Source: an uncultured Candidatus Woesearchaeota archaeon
GTDB lineage: Archaea; Nanobdellota; Nanobdellia; Woesearchaeales; GW2011-AR9
Assembly (NCBI GenBank): GCA_902529885.1
Contig: CABZYC010000006.1
Coordinates: 1-41,074 of the forward strand
Direction: 5' to 3'
DNA length: 41,074 nucleotides
Shown here: positions 10,201-18,506 of the stretch, piece after piece
How the letters are laid out: every line of letters starts with the position of its first letter
Position numbering within the stretch: the first letter of the stretch is position 1
Position numbers and translations under genes: made by a program
Notes under the pieces: generated by a model
Told to the model about the DNA's origin: nothing
Seen by the model: only the letters and a program-made list of their open reading frames with translations
Databases searched by the model: none

Positions 10201-10964
10201 TGTAATACCTCTTTTAACAATTTAGCTTTTTCTGCCAACATCCCTGCAGCAGTAGAAAGCATCTCTTCACAAGATAATTGACCCCAAGACTCAATACTAA
10301 ATGTGTACGAATCAATGTAATTAACAGAAATTAATTCTGGGCATACACCTTCGACAACATCTAATAAGTCAAGCTCAACTATTTTTTCAGCCAAAATTTT
10401 GTCGCCAGAAAAAATCTTGGTCGGTAACTTATGGCGTACTTGTTCTAGCAATTTCTTATCCTGTTTAACAGTTATGTCAGCTTGCTGAGCATACCATACA
10501 AGGCCAGGACTCCATTTCATATGTTCCTTACCTTGACCCATTACTGCGTGCATGGTTACATGCACCTTCTGATCATTAATCAGTTTAACAACAGGCATAT
10601 CAGGATATACAAACATACTAGATGGATCATCACTAGTTGCGTCTTTCGCATAAATGATACCGTCCGAAGAAGTTTTAAGCTCCATGCGAACAGTGCATAA
10701 TGCACTACGCTCAACAATGTCTGCTTCACTAGTAGGCAAACTGTAAGAAGACAAATCAGTTTTGATCGGAATTAAGCCTAAACGGTGCGCAATAATTTCA
10801 TCGTATAACGCACTATTATTTTGGTGAAACTCCACGTCTTCCACAGCCAAAGTTGGTACTTCTTCCATTACCATTCTTCGAACTGTGTTCAAAAATGGTG
10901 TGTCTACCCCACTAACAGATAAAACTAAACGTGCATCAGATCGAGATTTGGTTACGAGTTTCAT
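10197..10964 (-). CDS. rpoD: DNA-directed RNA polymerase subunit Rpo3 (RpoD)
   Basis: Rpo3 is the homologue of half of the bacterial alpha dimer; it pairs with Rpo11 to nucleate polymerase assembly. The 255-residue product shows the alpha motif [23 protein letters not shown] near the N terminus and [12 protein letters not shown] shortly after, with a C-terminal segment [18 protein letters not shown] typical of the subunit. I place the start at the ATG at 10964 ([10 protein letters not shown]) because it overlaps the uS11 stop as ATGA. A longer frame to 11000 adds 12 residues inside uS11 with no support. The central region has no Cys-rich ferredoxin-like cluster, so this is the cluster-lacking form. 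Confidence 0.96.
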   Translation of the reverse strand: MKLVTKSRSDARLVLSVSGVDTPFLNTVRRMVMEEVPTLAVEDVEFHQNNSALYDEIIAHRLGLIPIKTDLSSYSLPTSEADIVERSALCTVRMELKTSSDGIIYAKDATSDDPSSMFVYPDMPVVKLINDQKVHVTMHAVMGQGKEHMKWSPGLVWYAQQADITVKQDKKLLEQVRHKLPTKIFSGDKILAEKIVELDLLDVVEGVCPELISVNYIDSYTFSIESWGQLSCEEMLSTAAGMLAEKAKLLKEVLQ

Positions 10965-11386
10965 ACTCGACGACCTCGCCTCCCACCTTTCGCACGGCAA
11001 CCATCGTGTGGTTCTGGAGTAACATCTTCAATCTTACCAATTTTTACGCCGCGCCGACTAATAGCTTTAATGAACGCTTGTGCCCCAGGCCCAGTGTTAC
11101 GAGGACCATTATGACCACCTTTCGCTTTCACACGAAGGTATAAACCGCCAATACCATTATCTTTTAGAGAATCCGCAACCTTCTTTGCAATCTGCATTGC
11201 TGCACTTGCACTACTTTCAAGACGGTCGGCCTTAACAACTTGGCCACCACTACATCGTACCAAAGTTTCTGCACCAGTAATATCTGTTACAGTAACAATA
11301 GTATTATTGTACGTGGACTTAATGTGAGCAATTGCCCACCTTGTTTTCTTCACTTTTGGTTTTGGTTTTATAACAGTCTCACTCAT
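10961..11386 (-). CDS. rps11: Small ribosomal subunit protein uS11
   Basis: uS11 lies on the 30S platform near the mRNA exit. The 141-residue product has [19 protein letters not shown] near the N terminus, the [13 protein letters not shown] helix and the conserved C-terminal tail [18 protein letters not shown]. The ATG at 11386 (MSETVIKPK) is chosen over an in-frame extension to 11455 because an AGGAGG site lies at about 11393-11398 and the uS4 stop is only eight bases inside. The 23-residue extension would be encoded antiparallel to no other gene but inside uS4. Confidence 0.96.
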   Translation of the reverse strand: MSETVIKPKPKVKKTRWAIAHIKSTYNNTIVTVTDITGAETLVRCSGGQVVKADRLESSASAAMQIAKKVADSLKDNGIGGLYLRVKAKGGHNGPRNTGPGAQAFIKAISRRGVKIGKIEDVTPEPHDGCRAKGGRRGRRV

Positions 11387-11996
11387 CTTTAGCCTCCTCT
11401 TGAACCTTCTCAATCGCTTTATCAAACTGTGTTGCTTCATCAACCGGTTCTTCAACTGGTTCAGCTACAACTTCCTCTTTTACAGGGATTGAACGTTCTG
11501 GATGCTCAATGTTTGACAAAGAACTTTTTCCACGGAACAAAATTTGTTGGTCTTCTTGCACATCAATTAAATATGACGGACTTGAAATTTCTGTACCTTT
11601 CACCATAATATGGCGATGAGTAATAAACTGCCTTGCTTGTGAAACACTTCGTGCTAAGCCTAACCTAAAAACACGAGTTTGTAATCGACGTTCTAAAATA
11701 TCGCGTGGTTCTAAAGATAAAATATCGCTCAAACCTGAACCTGGAGGTAAAATACCTAATCGAACTAGTTTACCTAATACTTGCTCAGTTTCTTTATCAG
11801 ACTGTGCACTTGACGAGGTTGCTAACCTTTTAGCAATAGACCTATATTTTTTCAAGAAAGTGTTTGCACGATAGATCTCTTTCTTGTTTTTAAGACCGTA
11901 TTCTTGTGTTAACACTTTCTCTTTTTCTAACGCTTCCGCGTTCCAAGGATGCATTGGGGTCGCATACTGTTTTCTTAATTTTCGTGGATCACCCAT
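11379..11996 (-). CDS. rps4: Small ribosomal subunit protein uS4
   Basis: uS4 nucleates assembly of the 30S body. The 205-residue product begins [18 protein letters not shown], typical of archaeal uS4, and has an S4 RNA-binding domain around residues 100-160 ([22 protein letters not shown]). A C-terminal tail of about 45 residues is rich in Glu, Val and Pro and extends beyond the usual archaeal length. The gene starts three bases after the uS13 stop and overlaps uS11 by eight bases. Confidence 0.96.
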   Translation of the reverse strand: MGDPRKLRKQYATPMHPWNAEALEKEKVLTQEYGLKNKKEIYRANTFLKKYRSIAKRLATSSSAQSDKETEQVLGKLVRLGILPPGSGLSDILSLEPRDILERRLQTRVFRLGLARSVSQARQFITHRHIMVKGTEISSPSYLIDVQEDQQILFRGKSSLSNIEHPERSIPVKEEVVAEPVEEPVDEATQFDKAIEKVQEEAKDE

Positions 11997-11999
11997 TTT

Positions 12000-12443
12000 C
12001 TACCTCTTCTTCACGGAACCTTTCTTGTTCCTGAAATTTGAACTTGTTCGTTGACCACGTACTGGCAACTTACGTTTGTGCCGGTTACCACGGTAACATT
12101 TGATCTTGATTAACCGCTTAATATCGTTCTGCTGAGCAAAAGATAATTTACCAATCATTAAATGACGGTCACTACCAGTCTCAGGGTCACGCCGACGGTT
12201 TAACATCCATACAGGGATACCGTTCTCTTGCGGATTTACAATTATATTCGTTAACTTCTCTACCTGATCTTCACTTAAAGCTCCTGCTTTCATGTCCATC
12301 GGGATAGAGGCGACTTTACACACTGCTTGAGCAAATGTGTCGCCGACGCCTGTGATCTTAGTCATTGCCACCCATAAGTGTTTATGACCTGGAAGATCTA
12401 CGTTCGCTACACGAACGATATGTCGAAGGTTATTTTCTGCCAT
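12000..12443 (-). CDS. rps13: Small ribosomal subunit protein uS13
   Basis: uS13 sits in the 30S head and contacts P-site tRNA and the intersubunit bridge. The 147-residue product has the NLRHIVRVANVDLPGHK start, the ITGVGDTFAQAVCKVA helix-turn-helix-like motif and the basic C-terminal stretch CYRGNRHKRKLPVRGQRT. It is the first gene of the eight-gene operon that runs to rpoN. The ATG at 12443 follows a leader of about 65 bases with AAGGAA about 13 bases upstream and a small hairpin further up. Confidence 0.97.
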   Translation of the reverse strand: MAENNLRHIVRVANVDLPGHKHLWVAMTKITGVGDTFAQAVCKVASIPMDMKAGALSEDQVEKLTNIIVNPQENGIPVWMLNRRRDPETGSDRHLMIGKLSFAQQNDIKRLIKIKCYRGNRHKRKLPVRGQRTSSNFRNKKGSVKKR

Positions 12444-12465
12444 GTTTAATATATTCCTTGTAGAA

Positions 12466-12480
12466 AGATCTAATAGATCT
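12466..12480 (-). promoter_or_regulatory. Short inverted repeat in the leader of the uS13 operon
   Basis: AGATCT-AAT-AGATCT forms a six-base-pair arm with a three-base loop in the predicted 5' leader, between the TATA box and the uS13 ATG. It could be a small RNA hairpin or a protein site controlling the operon. No direct evidence separates these from chance. Confidence 0.3.
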
Positions 12481-12530
12481 TATCCTCTACGCTCACCACT
12501 CGGATAAGTATTATAGACGGACTAAGACTT

Positions 12531-12539
12531 ATTTATAAA
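12531..12539 (-). promoter_or_regulatory. TATA box of the ribosomal protein/RNA polymerase operon
   Basis: The minus strand reads TTTATAAAT in the gap between primase and uS13, just after the primase stop. Transcription would start near 12510 and give a leader of about 65 bases. This is unlike the leaderless single genes around it. Confidence 0.5.
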
Positions 12540-12541
12540 CA

Positions 12542-13789
12542 TTACGCTTGTTTACGACGCATACGCTGCACAGCGTACTGAGAAGGCGTACCGATTGTCC
12601 GGCATAAACTGTCTGGTTTACAAACGTCCAAAGCAAGATAATAACCCTCATTTTTACATTTTGGAGTACGTTTACTTGTATTAAAAGCACGTAATTGACC
12701 CTGAACATAAGCGTCGCGTAAAGGAGTGGGATTTTTAGCGTTCCATTCGTTCACTAAAGATTCAATCATTTCACTTGACCACCCCACTTCTGCTAAAAAA
12801 GTTGTCACTGCAAAAAGAGCACGTTTTTTTCCATCGTTAATACCTTGTAAAATCGATTTAATGCAAGGAGGAAAACAGTCCTCTGGTACAGGATCTTTCA
12901 CTTCAAAACTACGTTTAAACTTTTTTACTTCACGAGGCTTTTTAGCCACATAATCAATAGAACTACGTAATAATTCAGTAGCGTCACCGTCACCTGGTTC
13001 TAAATAGCTGGCAAGAGGCTCAATAAACTTTTCAGGGTGCGCCATTGAACGTTCAAATTTTAAGACCATATCACAAGGGATCGGTAAACTAATAAGCCCA
13101 CTTTTTTCATGTAAACTGTAAGGCATACGGTACAAATGACGGGAAGCTAACAAGATTGTGTCAATATCAATAAAATCTTCAACTTTAACCCGGCCACCCT
13201 CAATAAGAATGTCCCCAACTATCTCGCGTATACCTGCAAGACCGTGCTGTTTTATTAATTGGTCACTTAGCGCTTTATACACATGGTCACTAACAAAAGA
13301 AGCAATAGCACGAGGATACTCTGGAAACATGTCACTGGTTAATGCCTCACCAACAACACGCGGGAAACTTGTCCATGGAACAGCTACATGAAAACCTTTA
13401 TTCCCAGAAAATTTTACAAAAACATGTTTTACTTTATGAAACCGTAAAAATTCTATTATTAAATGAGTACACAGTTTACTAATCTCAAAATGGTTACAGT
13501 CAACATCCAATATTAAATCCCAACCAGAACGTAGTTTGTCAAGCTGTGCACGACCCCGAGTATTAGAAAGCATGAAAGGGTCATGCCAATGTTCTTCACT
13601 CACATGAAAACTGGTCACATTTTGTTTTGCAAACTCTAAAACGTCGGATGGATAACGTAGCATGTCCGGACGCTTTCCAAAAGCTTCACCGTACCGAACA
13701 GATACCTCACGATCTTTAGAAAATGATAATAAAAGGTCTGCAACATAAGAATTTTTGTAATACCGTAAACATGCACCTTTATCTAACAT
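12542..13789 (-). CDS. priS: Single-chain DNA primase: PriS catalytic domain fused to a PriL-type iron-sulfur domain
   Basis: This protein makes RNA/DNA primers for replication. Residues about 1-260 are the archaeo-eukaryotic primase catalytic domain: SFHVSEEHW near 60-68, the metal-binding DVD at 95-97, SGNKGFH at 128-134 and the third acidic motif near 208-210, followed by RHLYRMPYSLHEKSG. Residues about 300-400 resemble the C-terminal [4Fe-4S] domain of the large subunit PriL: CFPPC at 305-309 and Cys378, Cys390 and Cys396. Normal archaea encode PriS and PriL separately; fused short primases are known from Nanoarchaeum equitans and some plasmids. The bulk of PriL is missing. A TATA box lies in the 32-base gap after rpoL, so it has its own leaderless promoter. 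Confidence 0.9.
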   Translation of the reverse strand: MLDKGACLRYYKNSYVADLLLSFSKDREVSVRYGEAFGKRPDMLRYPSDVLEFAKQNVTSFHVSEEHWHDPFMLSNTRGRAQLDKLRSGWDLILDVDCNHFEISKLCTHLIIEFLRFHKVKHVFVKFSGNKGFHVAVPWTSFPRVVGEALTSDMFPEYPRAIASFVSDHVYKALSDQLIKQHGLAGIREIVGDILIEGGRVKVEDFIDIDTILLASRHLYRMPYSLHEKSGLISLPIPCDMVLKFERSMAHPEKFIEPLASYLEPGDGDATELLRSSIDYVAKKPREVKKFKRSFEVKDPVPEDCFPPCIKSILQGINDGKKRALFAVTTFLAEVGWSSEMIESLVNEWNAKNPTPLRDAYVQGQLRAFNTSKRTPKCKNEGYYLALDVCKPDSLCRTIGTPSQYAVQRMRRKQA

Positions 13790-13810
13790 GCAGTTAAGAA
13801 ATGTTTAATA

Positions 13811-13820
13811 CATAAAAAAG
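13811..13820 (-). promoter_or_regulatory. TATA-like box of the primase gene
   Basis: The minus strand reads CTTTTTTATG, centred about 26 bases before the primase ATG at 13789. It lies wholly within the short gap after the rpoL stop. Confidence 0.4.
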
Positions 13821-13821
13821 A

Positions 13822-14091
13822 TTATAGTTTTTTAACAGATTTTGTGAAAGAATTGCTCAATTTAACAATCGCATCACACGCAGATTTGATTGCGTCACGC
13901 GTAGTAACACCGTCAACCTCAACATAAAATTCTGGCACACCAACCAAAGGGTGTTCTACACGGTACGTTGCAATTTTTACACCTTTAACTTTACGCAGTT
14001 CTGCAGCAAGCAAGTTTGCAAAAGTGTGTGTTTCTGTTGGTAATTGGAACCGAATCATTGAATCTGATTCTTCAAGTACTTCAAATTTCAT
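13822..14091 (-). CDS. rpoL: DNA-directed RNA polymerase subunit Rpo11 (RpoL)
   Basis: Rpo11 pairs with Rpo3 to form the alpha-like dimer of the polymerase. The product shows the family pattern: an N-terminal beta strand FEVLEESDSMIRFQL, then THTFANLLAAELRKVKGV (the alpha motif helix) and HPLVGVPEFYVEVDG. I choose the ATG at 14091 (MKFEVLEES, 89 residues). The upstream in-frame ATG at 14112 lies at the edge of a TATA box whose expected start site is near 14091, and family members normally begin with this strand. The longer form would add MATEFTL. It lies downstream of gatE but seems to have its own promoter over the gatE stop. Confidence 0.93.
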   Translation of the reverse strand: MKFEVLEESDSMIRFQLPTETHTFANLLAAELRKVKGVKIATYRVEHPLVGVPEFYVEVDGVTTRDAIKSACDAIVKLSNSFTKSVKKL

Positions 14092-14111
14092 GAGAGTAAA
14101 CTCAGTCGCCA

Positions 14112-14121
14112 TATTTATAAA
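14112..14121 (-). promoter_or_regulatory. TATA box of rpoL overlapping the gatE stop region
   Basis: The minus strand reads TTTATAAAT, centred about 25 bases before the ATG at 14091. An upstream in-frame ATG overlaps its edge and would be lost from a transcript started from this box. Confidence 0.5.
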
Positions 14122-14122
14122 A

Positions 14123-15916
14123 CTATTGTTTCAACTCTCGGATTAGTTCACTTACACGTTTACCGTTAGCCTTACCCCCACTAAGCTTCATTACCTGGCC
14201 CATCAATGCACCGAATGGTGCTTCACTGTTCGTAGCGATAACTTCTTGCACAAGCAATTTTAATTCATCATCACCCATCCCTTTCAATTTTTCAATGGAA
14301 TACTCATTATTAAACATTAAAAGTATAGCATGAAGCACGGCATCTTTAGGAACCATGCCCTGATTAATGTCCATAAATACTTTTTTAAATTGATCATCTG
14401 AAAGTTTTACAGTGTCACCTTCACGAGATAATGCACGAAGTTTTGGTCCTAACGTCTCTGCAATAAAAGCAGGTTTTAAAGAAGTTTCAAATACAAGTTG
14501 TTCAAACAAAATAAAATTGTTTTTACTAGTAAACAAAGCTAAGTCTGAAGACAAGCCATAGTCCTTTTCAAAACGTTGTGCACGGTCACGTAAAGTTTCA
14601 GGAATCTCCACCACGCGATCACACAAATTAAGTATTGGGACATCTGTCTCAGGATACATACGGGCAGCGCCAGGCATCGGCCGTAAAAAAGAAGTTGTAC
14701 CATCAATATTAGCTTTCCTTACCTCCATGGGTACACCGTCCCACATTTCTTGTAGTCGACTATAAACTACTTGGAGCGCACGTTCAACATTCAATCTTTT
14801 ATCAGCAACCATAATGAAAGCGTCTTTACTACCACAAGCCAACACTTGTTTGATAATCTCAACTTCATCTTTAGTAACACCATAATTAGGTAATTCATCA
14901 CTATGAAACAAGCCGCCAACCCCTGAAAGACGTTTTGCCCGGCTACTAAGTTCTGTCCCTACACGGTAACCTGGACACAATTCTTGACCTAACCGACCAT
15001 CCCACCCTTCTACCTTTATTGCGTGTACTACACCATTTGCATCCAAAGATTTTCGTAATACTGCAGATTCAGTATTTTCAAGATGAGACGTTACATCAAC
15101 TGGAATAAACAAGTTTAACACTTCGTCTTGAATAGTATCACGTAAACTAATCAAAGCGTTCTGTCTTAAAGCTTCATACTCAACATAAGTGGGTATCAAA
15201 CGAAGGTCTTGCGCACCTTTTATTTCTACACGTACCCCACCAGGAACACTAACATTAACATCTTGCCTGATTGTACCAAGCCCACGTTTACAATTTGGTA
15301 AACTTCGTACGTACATCCCAAGAAGTTCAGCAACCTCTTTAGCTTGTTGTGCAGAGTGAATGTCAGGGGCCGTACCAATTTCGATTAAAGGAATACCTAA
15401 CCTATCAAGATGGTACACTGCCCGATTATGCCCTTGTTCCAAAATCCGGCAACTATCTTCTTCGATGTTAACACCCATTATGCCAACTTCGCCTTCAGAA
15501 GTATCAATTACGCCATCAACTGCTACAAGCATCGTTCGTTGAAAACCGGAAGTGTTACTACCGTCAATCACCGTTTTACGCATAACTTGGCCCAACGGAA
15601 CCCTTGTTGCACGTACTAATTGTGATAATTGTAATGCGGCGTCCAAAGCAGATTCGTTGATTGGTAAAGGTGGTTCAGAATCACATTCTACCATACCTGC
15701 ACTAACATAATCTCCACGATACACAAACGTTCTATCTTTTAAGTGTTCAATCTTTGCTGCAGTATCTATTATTCCTGTTTCCCCAGCCACTGCACGAAGT
15801 TTTCGGTTAAACTCAAAACTGTATAAATTATCTTCTGAAATAACTGTCTGTTTATTACTAAAAAGTTTTTTTCCGTCAAGTTGTTGGTGAATTTCAATAC
15901 CGCACGTAATCTTCAT
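14123..15916 (-). CDS. gatE: Glutamyl-tRNA(Gln) amidotransferase subunit E
   Basis: With GatD, GatE converts Glu-tRNA(Gln) to Gln-tRNA(Gln), the archaeal route to charged tRNA-Gln. The 597-residue product starts with the GatB/GatE kinase-like core, KITCGIEIHQQLDGKKLFSN, and contains VECDSEPPLPINE, TSGFQRTMLV and EEDSCRILEQ motifs of the phosphotransfer and tRNA-acceptor region. The C-terminal part (about 450-597) is the helical tail/YqeY-like region, ending in SGGKANGKRVSELIRELKQ. It is slightly shorter than typical GatE (about 620-630). The partner gene gatD is not in the window. A TATA element lies about 26 bases upstream inside an inverted repeat. Confidence 0.95.
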   Translation of the reverse strand: MKITCGIEIHQQLDGKKLFSNKQTVISEDNLYSFEFNRKLRAVAGETGIIDTAAKIEHLKDRTFVYRGDYVSAGMVECDSEPPLPINESALDAALQLSQLVRATRVPLGQVMRKTVIDGSNTSGFQRTMLVAVDGVIDTSEGEVGIMGVNIEEDSCRILEQGHNRAVYHLDRLGIPLIEIGTAPDIHSAQQAKEVAELLGMYVRSLPNCKRGLGTIRQDVNVSVPGGVRVEIKGAQDLRLIPTYVEYEALRQNALISLRDTIQDEVLNLFIPVDVTSHLENTESAVLRKSLDANGVVHAIKVEGWDGRLGQELCPGYRVGTELSSRAKRLSGVGGLFHSDELPNYGVTKDEVEIIKQVLACGSKDAFIMVADKRLNVERALQVVYSRLQEMWDGVPMEVRKANIDGTTSFLRPMPGAARMYPETDVPILNLCDRVVEIPETLRDRAQRFEKDYGLSSDLALFTSKNNFILFEQLVFETSLKPAFIAETLGPKLRALSREGDTVKLSDDQFKKVFMDINQGMVPKDAVLHAILLMFNNEYSIEKLKGMGDDELKLLVQEVIATNSEAPFGALMGQVMKLSGGKANGKRVSELIRELKQ

Positions 15917-15959
15917 AAAAAAATGTAATTGGACGGACTATATTAGTCTTACGTCCAAT
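15917..15959 (-). terminator. Inverted repeat plus T-tract: hairpin-terminator-like element overlapping the gatE promoter
   Basis: On the minus strand ATTGGACG (15959-15952) pairs with CGTCCAAT (15935-15928), with an inner GACTA/TAGTC pair, and seven T follow at 15923-15917. The structure overlaps the stop codon of the upstream small gene and ends at the gatE ATG. The inner loop contains the TATA-like CTAATATAG of gatE. It could end the Fic transcript, act as an operator, or both. Confidence 0.45.
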
Positions 15960-16245
15960 ATCTAATTGTGCGAATATGACAAGAGTCGTAAGGAACCTCT
16001 AAAACAGACTTAATATTATCAACGCGGCAAGGATGATTCTGAAAGTCTGGATGTCTTGAATCAATAGCGCGAAAAAATAATTTTGCTCGGCCGTTAACCA
16101 CACGTTGTTCTAAAGAATTTGCACCGTGCCCCATCACAGCACGAAGTAAGTCGCACATTGACCTTTTAGCACTAGTTACACCCCGTTTATCTGCTAACCC
16201 AATATCGTACGTGATTTCGTACACAGTACCTAAATTAGTTGGCAC
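15949..16245 (-). CDS. Small protein of unknown function downstream of Fic
   Basis: I do not recognise this 98-residue protein. It starts at a GTG (MPTNLGTVYEITYDIGLAD) inside the last bases of the fic gene, overlapping it by 11 bases, with a GGGG stretch just upstream as a weak ribosome site. It appears to be a compact alpha/beta protein, with basic residues and three Cys, and no membrane segment. The overlap suggests translational coupling to Fic. An antitoxin or target role is possible but not shown, and the Fic protein already has its own inhibitory motif. Confidence 0.65.
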   Translation of the reverse strand: MPTNLGTVYEITYDIGLADKRGVTSAKRSMCDLLRAVMGHGANSLEQRVVNGRAKLFFRAIDSRHPDFQNHPCRVDNIKSVLEVPYDSCHIRTIRYWT

Positions 16246-17200
16246 ATTTAGCCCCTGTAGATTTAGAAGTAGTATCTTTAACCTTAAACCCTTTAATCCA
16301 TTTATTTTTATTAGAATAATTTTCCATCAAAGTCTGTATTAAACCAATATTACTTTTAGTTATAACTTCTACCTTCTTTTTTCCACGCTCAGTTTTCACA
16401 TCCAATAATTCTGAATGGTGACTTAACGCATGCCTATAAAATTTTGTTAGACCACACAATCTTCTTCTTGGACCACGAAAATTAACACTAATTGTATAAC
16501 GATTTAAACCACTAAGTTGGCCCACCATATCGTTAGCTTGTTTTAACGCGTTCACACCAAGAAAATGGTAAAAACTGTCTTGTGCAAAGCAAGGTTCACT
16601 AAACATATGACGAAGATCTCCCCGACGGCTTAGTTGCCTAGTACAATCCTCTAACAAAGAAATATATGTCGACCTATCTTCACTACGAACCAAGAAAGGT
16701 GCATAACCATGATGCTCCATCAAAACATTGTTCAGTATCCTTGTAGTACGACCATTACCATCTATGAAAGGGTGCACTTCAAGCATACCATAATGAAATT
16801 CACCTATACGCTGTAACGGATGCACTTTACTAAAATCGCCCTCACCATTCACACGGTACAATAATTCTTCCATACGCGCACCAATATTAACAGAATGACG
16901 CTGGTCATCACGCCAACCGTCACTATACCATAGATTGTTTGGGTCTACACGGTAAGCTACATCACGGATAAATTGATGTGATAATTCCCCTTGAAAATTT
17001 TCAACAGCATACGTACATGCATTATTTACACGATTTAATGTTTCCAAATTTGAATCTAATTCAAGCGCATTATTGTGCCTGTTTGCATCGCGGCGTGCAT
17101 GCTCAAAAAGTTTTGAACGAACATAATCAGTGTATCCAAAATGATTTTGGTAATTCTGTGTAACACTATCAATCCCAAGTATTAATTCATTCAAATTCAT
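16235..17200 (-). CDS. Fic-domain protein (AMP transferase family) with N-terminal inhibitory motif
   Basis: Fic proteins transfer AMP or a related group to hydroxyl side chains of target proteins. The complete catalytic motif HPFIDGNGRTTR is present at about residues 143-154, with the catalytic His and the phosphate-binding GNGRxxR. TYAVEN at about 63-68 fits the (S/T)xxxE(G/N) inhibitory helix, placing it before the Fic core as in self-inhibited class II enzymes. The C-terminal 120 residues are basic and unassigned. I place the start at the ATG at 17200 (MNLNELILGID), 26 bases from a TATA-like TTTAAAG. The upstream ATG at 17263 lies inside the promoter of the divergent gene. The target is unknown. 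Confidence 0.88.
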   Translation of the reverse strand: MNLNELILGIDSVTQNYQNHFGYTDYVRSKLFEHARRDANRHNNALELDSNLETLNRVNNACTYAVENFQGELSHQFIRDVAYRVDPNNLWYSDGWRDDQRHSVNIGARMEELLYRVNGEGDFSKVHPLQRIGEFHYGMLEVHPFIDGNGRTTRILNNVLMEHHGYAPFLVRSEDRSTYISLLEDCTRQLSRRGDLRHMFSEPCFAQDSFYHFLGVNALKQANDMVGQLSGLNRYTISVNFRGPRRRLCGLTKFYRHALSHHSELLDVKTERGKKKVEVITKSNIGLIQTLMENYSNKNKWIKGFKVKDTTSKSTGAKCAN

Positions 17201-17220
17201 GATATATAATAAATAGTTTA

Positions 17221-17228
17221 CTTTAAAT
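17221..17228 (-). promoter_or_regulatory. TATA-like box of the fic gene
   Basis: The minus strand reads CATTTAAAG, centred about 25 bases before the ATG at 17200. This supports a leaderless transcript and the shorter Fic start. Confidence 0.4.
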
Positions 17229-17263
17229 GTCTTCACAACTGATTTGTGATAAATCAAACACAT

Positions 17264-17272
17264 TTATATATC
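17264..17272 (+). promoter_or_regulatory. TATA box of the secreted protein gene at 17292
   Basis: TTTATATAT is centred about 24 bases before the ATG at 17292, giving a leaderless transcript. No Shine-Dalgarno sequence is present. Confidence 0.55.
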
Positions 17273-17291
17273 TTGAAAAAAACAATTACCC

Positions 17292-18239
17292 ATGAAAAAA
17301 TTAATATCTTACACACTACTAACCATCTTGGCAATTGGTTTAATTTTAGGTATATTTGAAATTAATTCAATTAATGAATATAATAGATCTATGATTGGCC
17401 TTGCATCAAATGATAATGGAAATGTTTCAATTAATATTAGTAGAGAAACATCTATGGTAGTGCACCAACGGACAGACTTAACACCATTAGACATCTATGT
17501 TCTAAGTGGAAAAACAAACTGTAGTTTTGTGACCGGCGGACATAACCTTAAAATTAGTGCGCATAATAATACAGTACACCTTTTTGACCCCCACATTATA
17601 TACAATAATAGTGGTAAAGGCCTAAATAGTGATATTATTACACCTTCAAACATTAATGCTTGGGACACAGGAGTTATTGGAAATAAAAATGAAGGATGCA
17701 ACAATATTACAAATGATGACCTTCGAAAAACATTCCATCTATTAGAAAATAATGGGAATGTAAATATCGATATTACTGCATCAATTCAAAGTGTCAAACT
17801 AAATGGGATGACTTCATCGATATCCACTTGTAACTTTGTAACAGGGTTACATGACCTTGATGGAAGCGATGGGTGCCAAAATGGAGGAACAAGTACTAGG
17901 TCAGATGTAGAAATTGGTTTTTCATTATATCCAATTCCGGTAAGTATAGAAATGGATTACAATACGCACCTAGCACCACAATTTCAGTATAACAATTATG
18001 ACCAGATTGTTACAAATCAAGATTATAATGATACATTAGTCTCAGTAAATCAAACAGAAGGAGGAGAATTAAGATATATTCGTGATCTTAATACAAGTGA
18101 ACAGCAATTAGCTAAAAATATGAAATGGGCATCACGCGAAGATGAGATTGCTATATTGTTTGGAGCAAGTATTCCTTCTGATGCACAGCCAGGACACAGA
18201 GTGATGACAATTAGATATACAGCTAGTGAAACTATCTAA
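17292..18239 (+). CDS. Secreted or membrane-anchored protein of unknown function
   Basis: The 315-residue product starts with a Lys-Lys and a hydrophobic segment (about residues 5-24), followed by an extracytoplasmic body rich in Asn, Ser and Thr with several NxS/T sequons. Phrases such as GNVSINISRE near the N terminus, NNGNVNIDITAS in the middle and a C-terminal segment like DAQPGHRVMTIRYTAS resemble a class of beta-sandwich secreted proteins that I recall from DPANN archaea; no function is assigned to them. Four Cys could form disulfides. It abuts the stop of the convergent ferredoxin gene with no gap. A cell-surface or pilus-like role is only a guess. Confidence 0.75.
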   Translation: MKKLISYTLLTILAIGLILGIFEINSINEYNRSMIGLASNDNGNVSINISRETSMVVHQRTDLTPLDIYVLSGKTNCSFVTGGHNLKISAHNNTVHLFDPHIIYNNSGKGLNSDIITPSNINAWDTGVIGNKNEGCNNITNDDLRKTFHLLENNGNVNIDITASIQSVKLNGMTSSISTCNFVTGLHDLDGSDGCQNGGTSTRSDVEIGFSLYPIPVSIEMDYNTHLAPQFQYNNYDQIVTNQDYNDTLVSVNQTEGGELRYIRDLNTSEQQLAKNMKWASREDEIAILFGASIPSDAQPGHRVMTIRYTASETI

Positions 18240-18506
18240 TTACAAACTTTTTTTAATAAATTCTTTAACTTCTTTTAAAGATCTAAACTCGTAGAACATG
18301 TTTTCTGGGTATACCCAACATACACGGTTTTCTCCACAATAGCCTAAACAAGTTGTACCCGTAATTTGAATTTTAGACAGTAAACCGTTTTCAATCACCC
18401 ATCGTTTAAGCGTTCGAAGCTCGTTACGGTGCCCACAGTGTGCACCCGCACGTTCGTTCACACAAATAAAAATGTGTAATGGTCGACCCTCCCCAATACG
18501 CCTCAT
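18240..18506 (-). CDS. Thioredoxin-like [2Fe-2S] ferredoxin
   Basis: This 88-residue protein is probably a soluble electron carrier with the thioredoxin-like [2Fe-2S] fold. Cys15 and Cys24 lie after the first strand (HIFICVNERAGAHCG), and Cys53 and Cys57 in TTCLGYCG. The C-terminal YPENMFYEFRSLKEVKEFI matches the typical last strand and helix of the family. The first Cys pair is closer (eight residues apart) than the twelve of the best-known members. Its ATG overlaps the rtcB stop as ATGA, so it is translationally coupled as the last gene of the reductase-RtcB operon. It is the natural partner of the flavin reductase encoded first in that operon. Confidence 0.85.
   Translation of the reverse strand: MRRIGEGRPLHIFICVNERAGAHCGHRNELRTLKRWVIENGLLSKIQITGTTCLGYCGENRVCWVYPENMFYEFRSLKEVKEFIKKSL

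Noticed and set aside
10965-11000. Twelve-residue N-terminal extension of Rpo3
   Set aside because: It lies inside uS11, and the ATG at 10964 overlaps the uS11 stop as ATGA, matching the other joints of the operon.
17201-17263. Longer Fic start at 17263
   Set aside because: It begins within the TATA box of the divergent gene, and a better-spaced box precedes the ATG at 17200.
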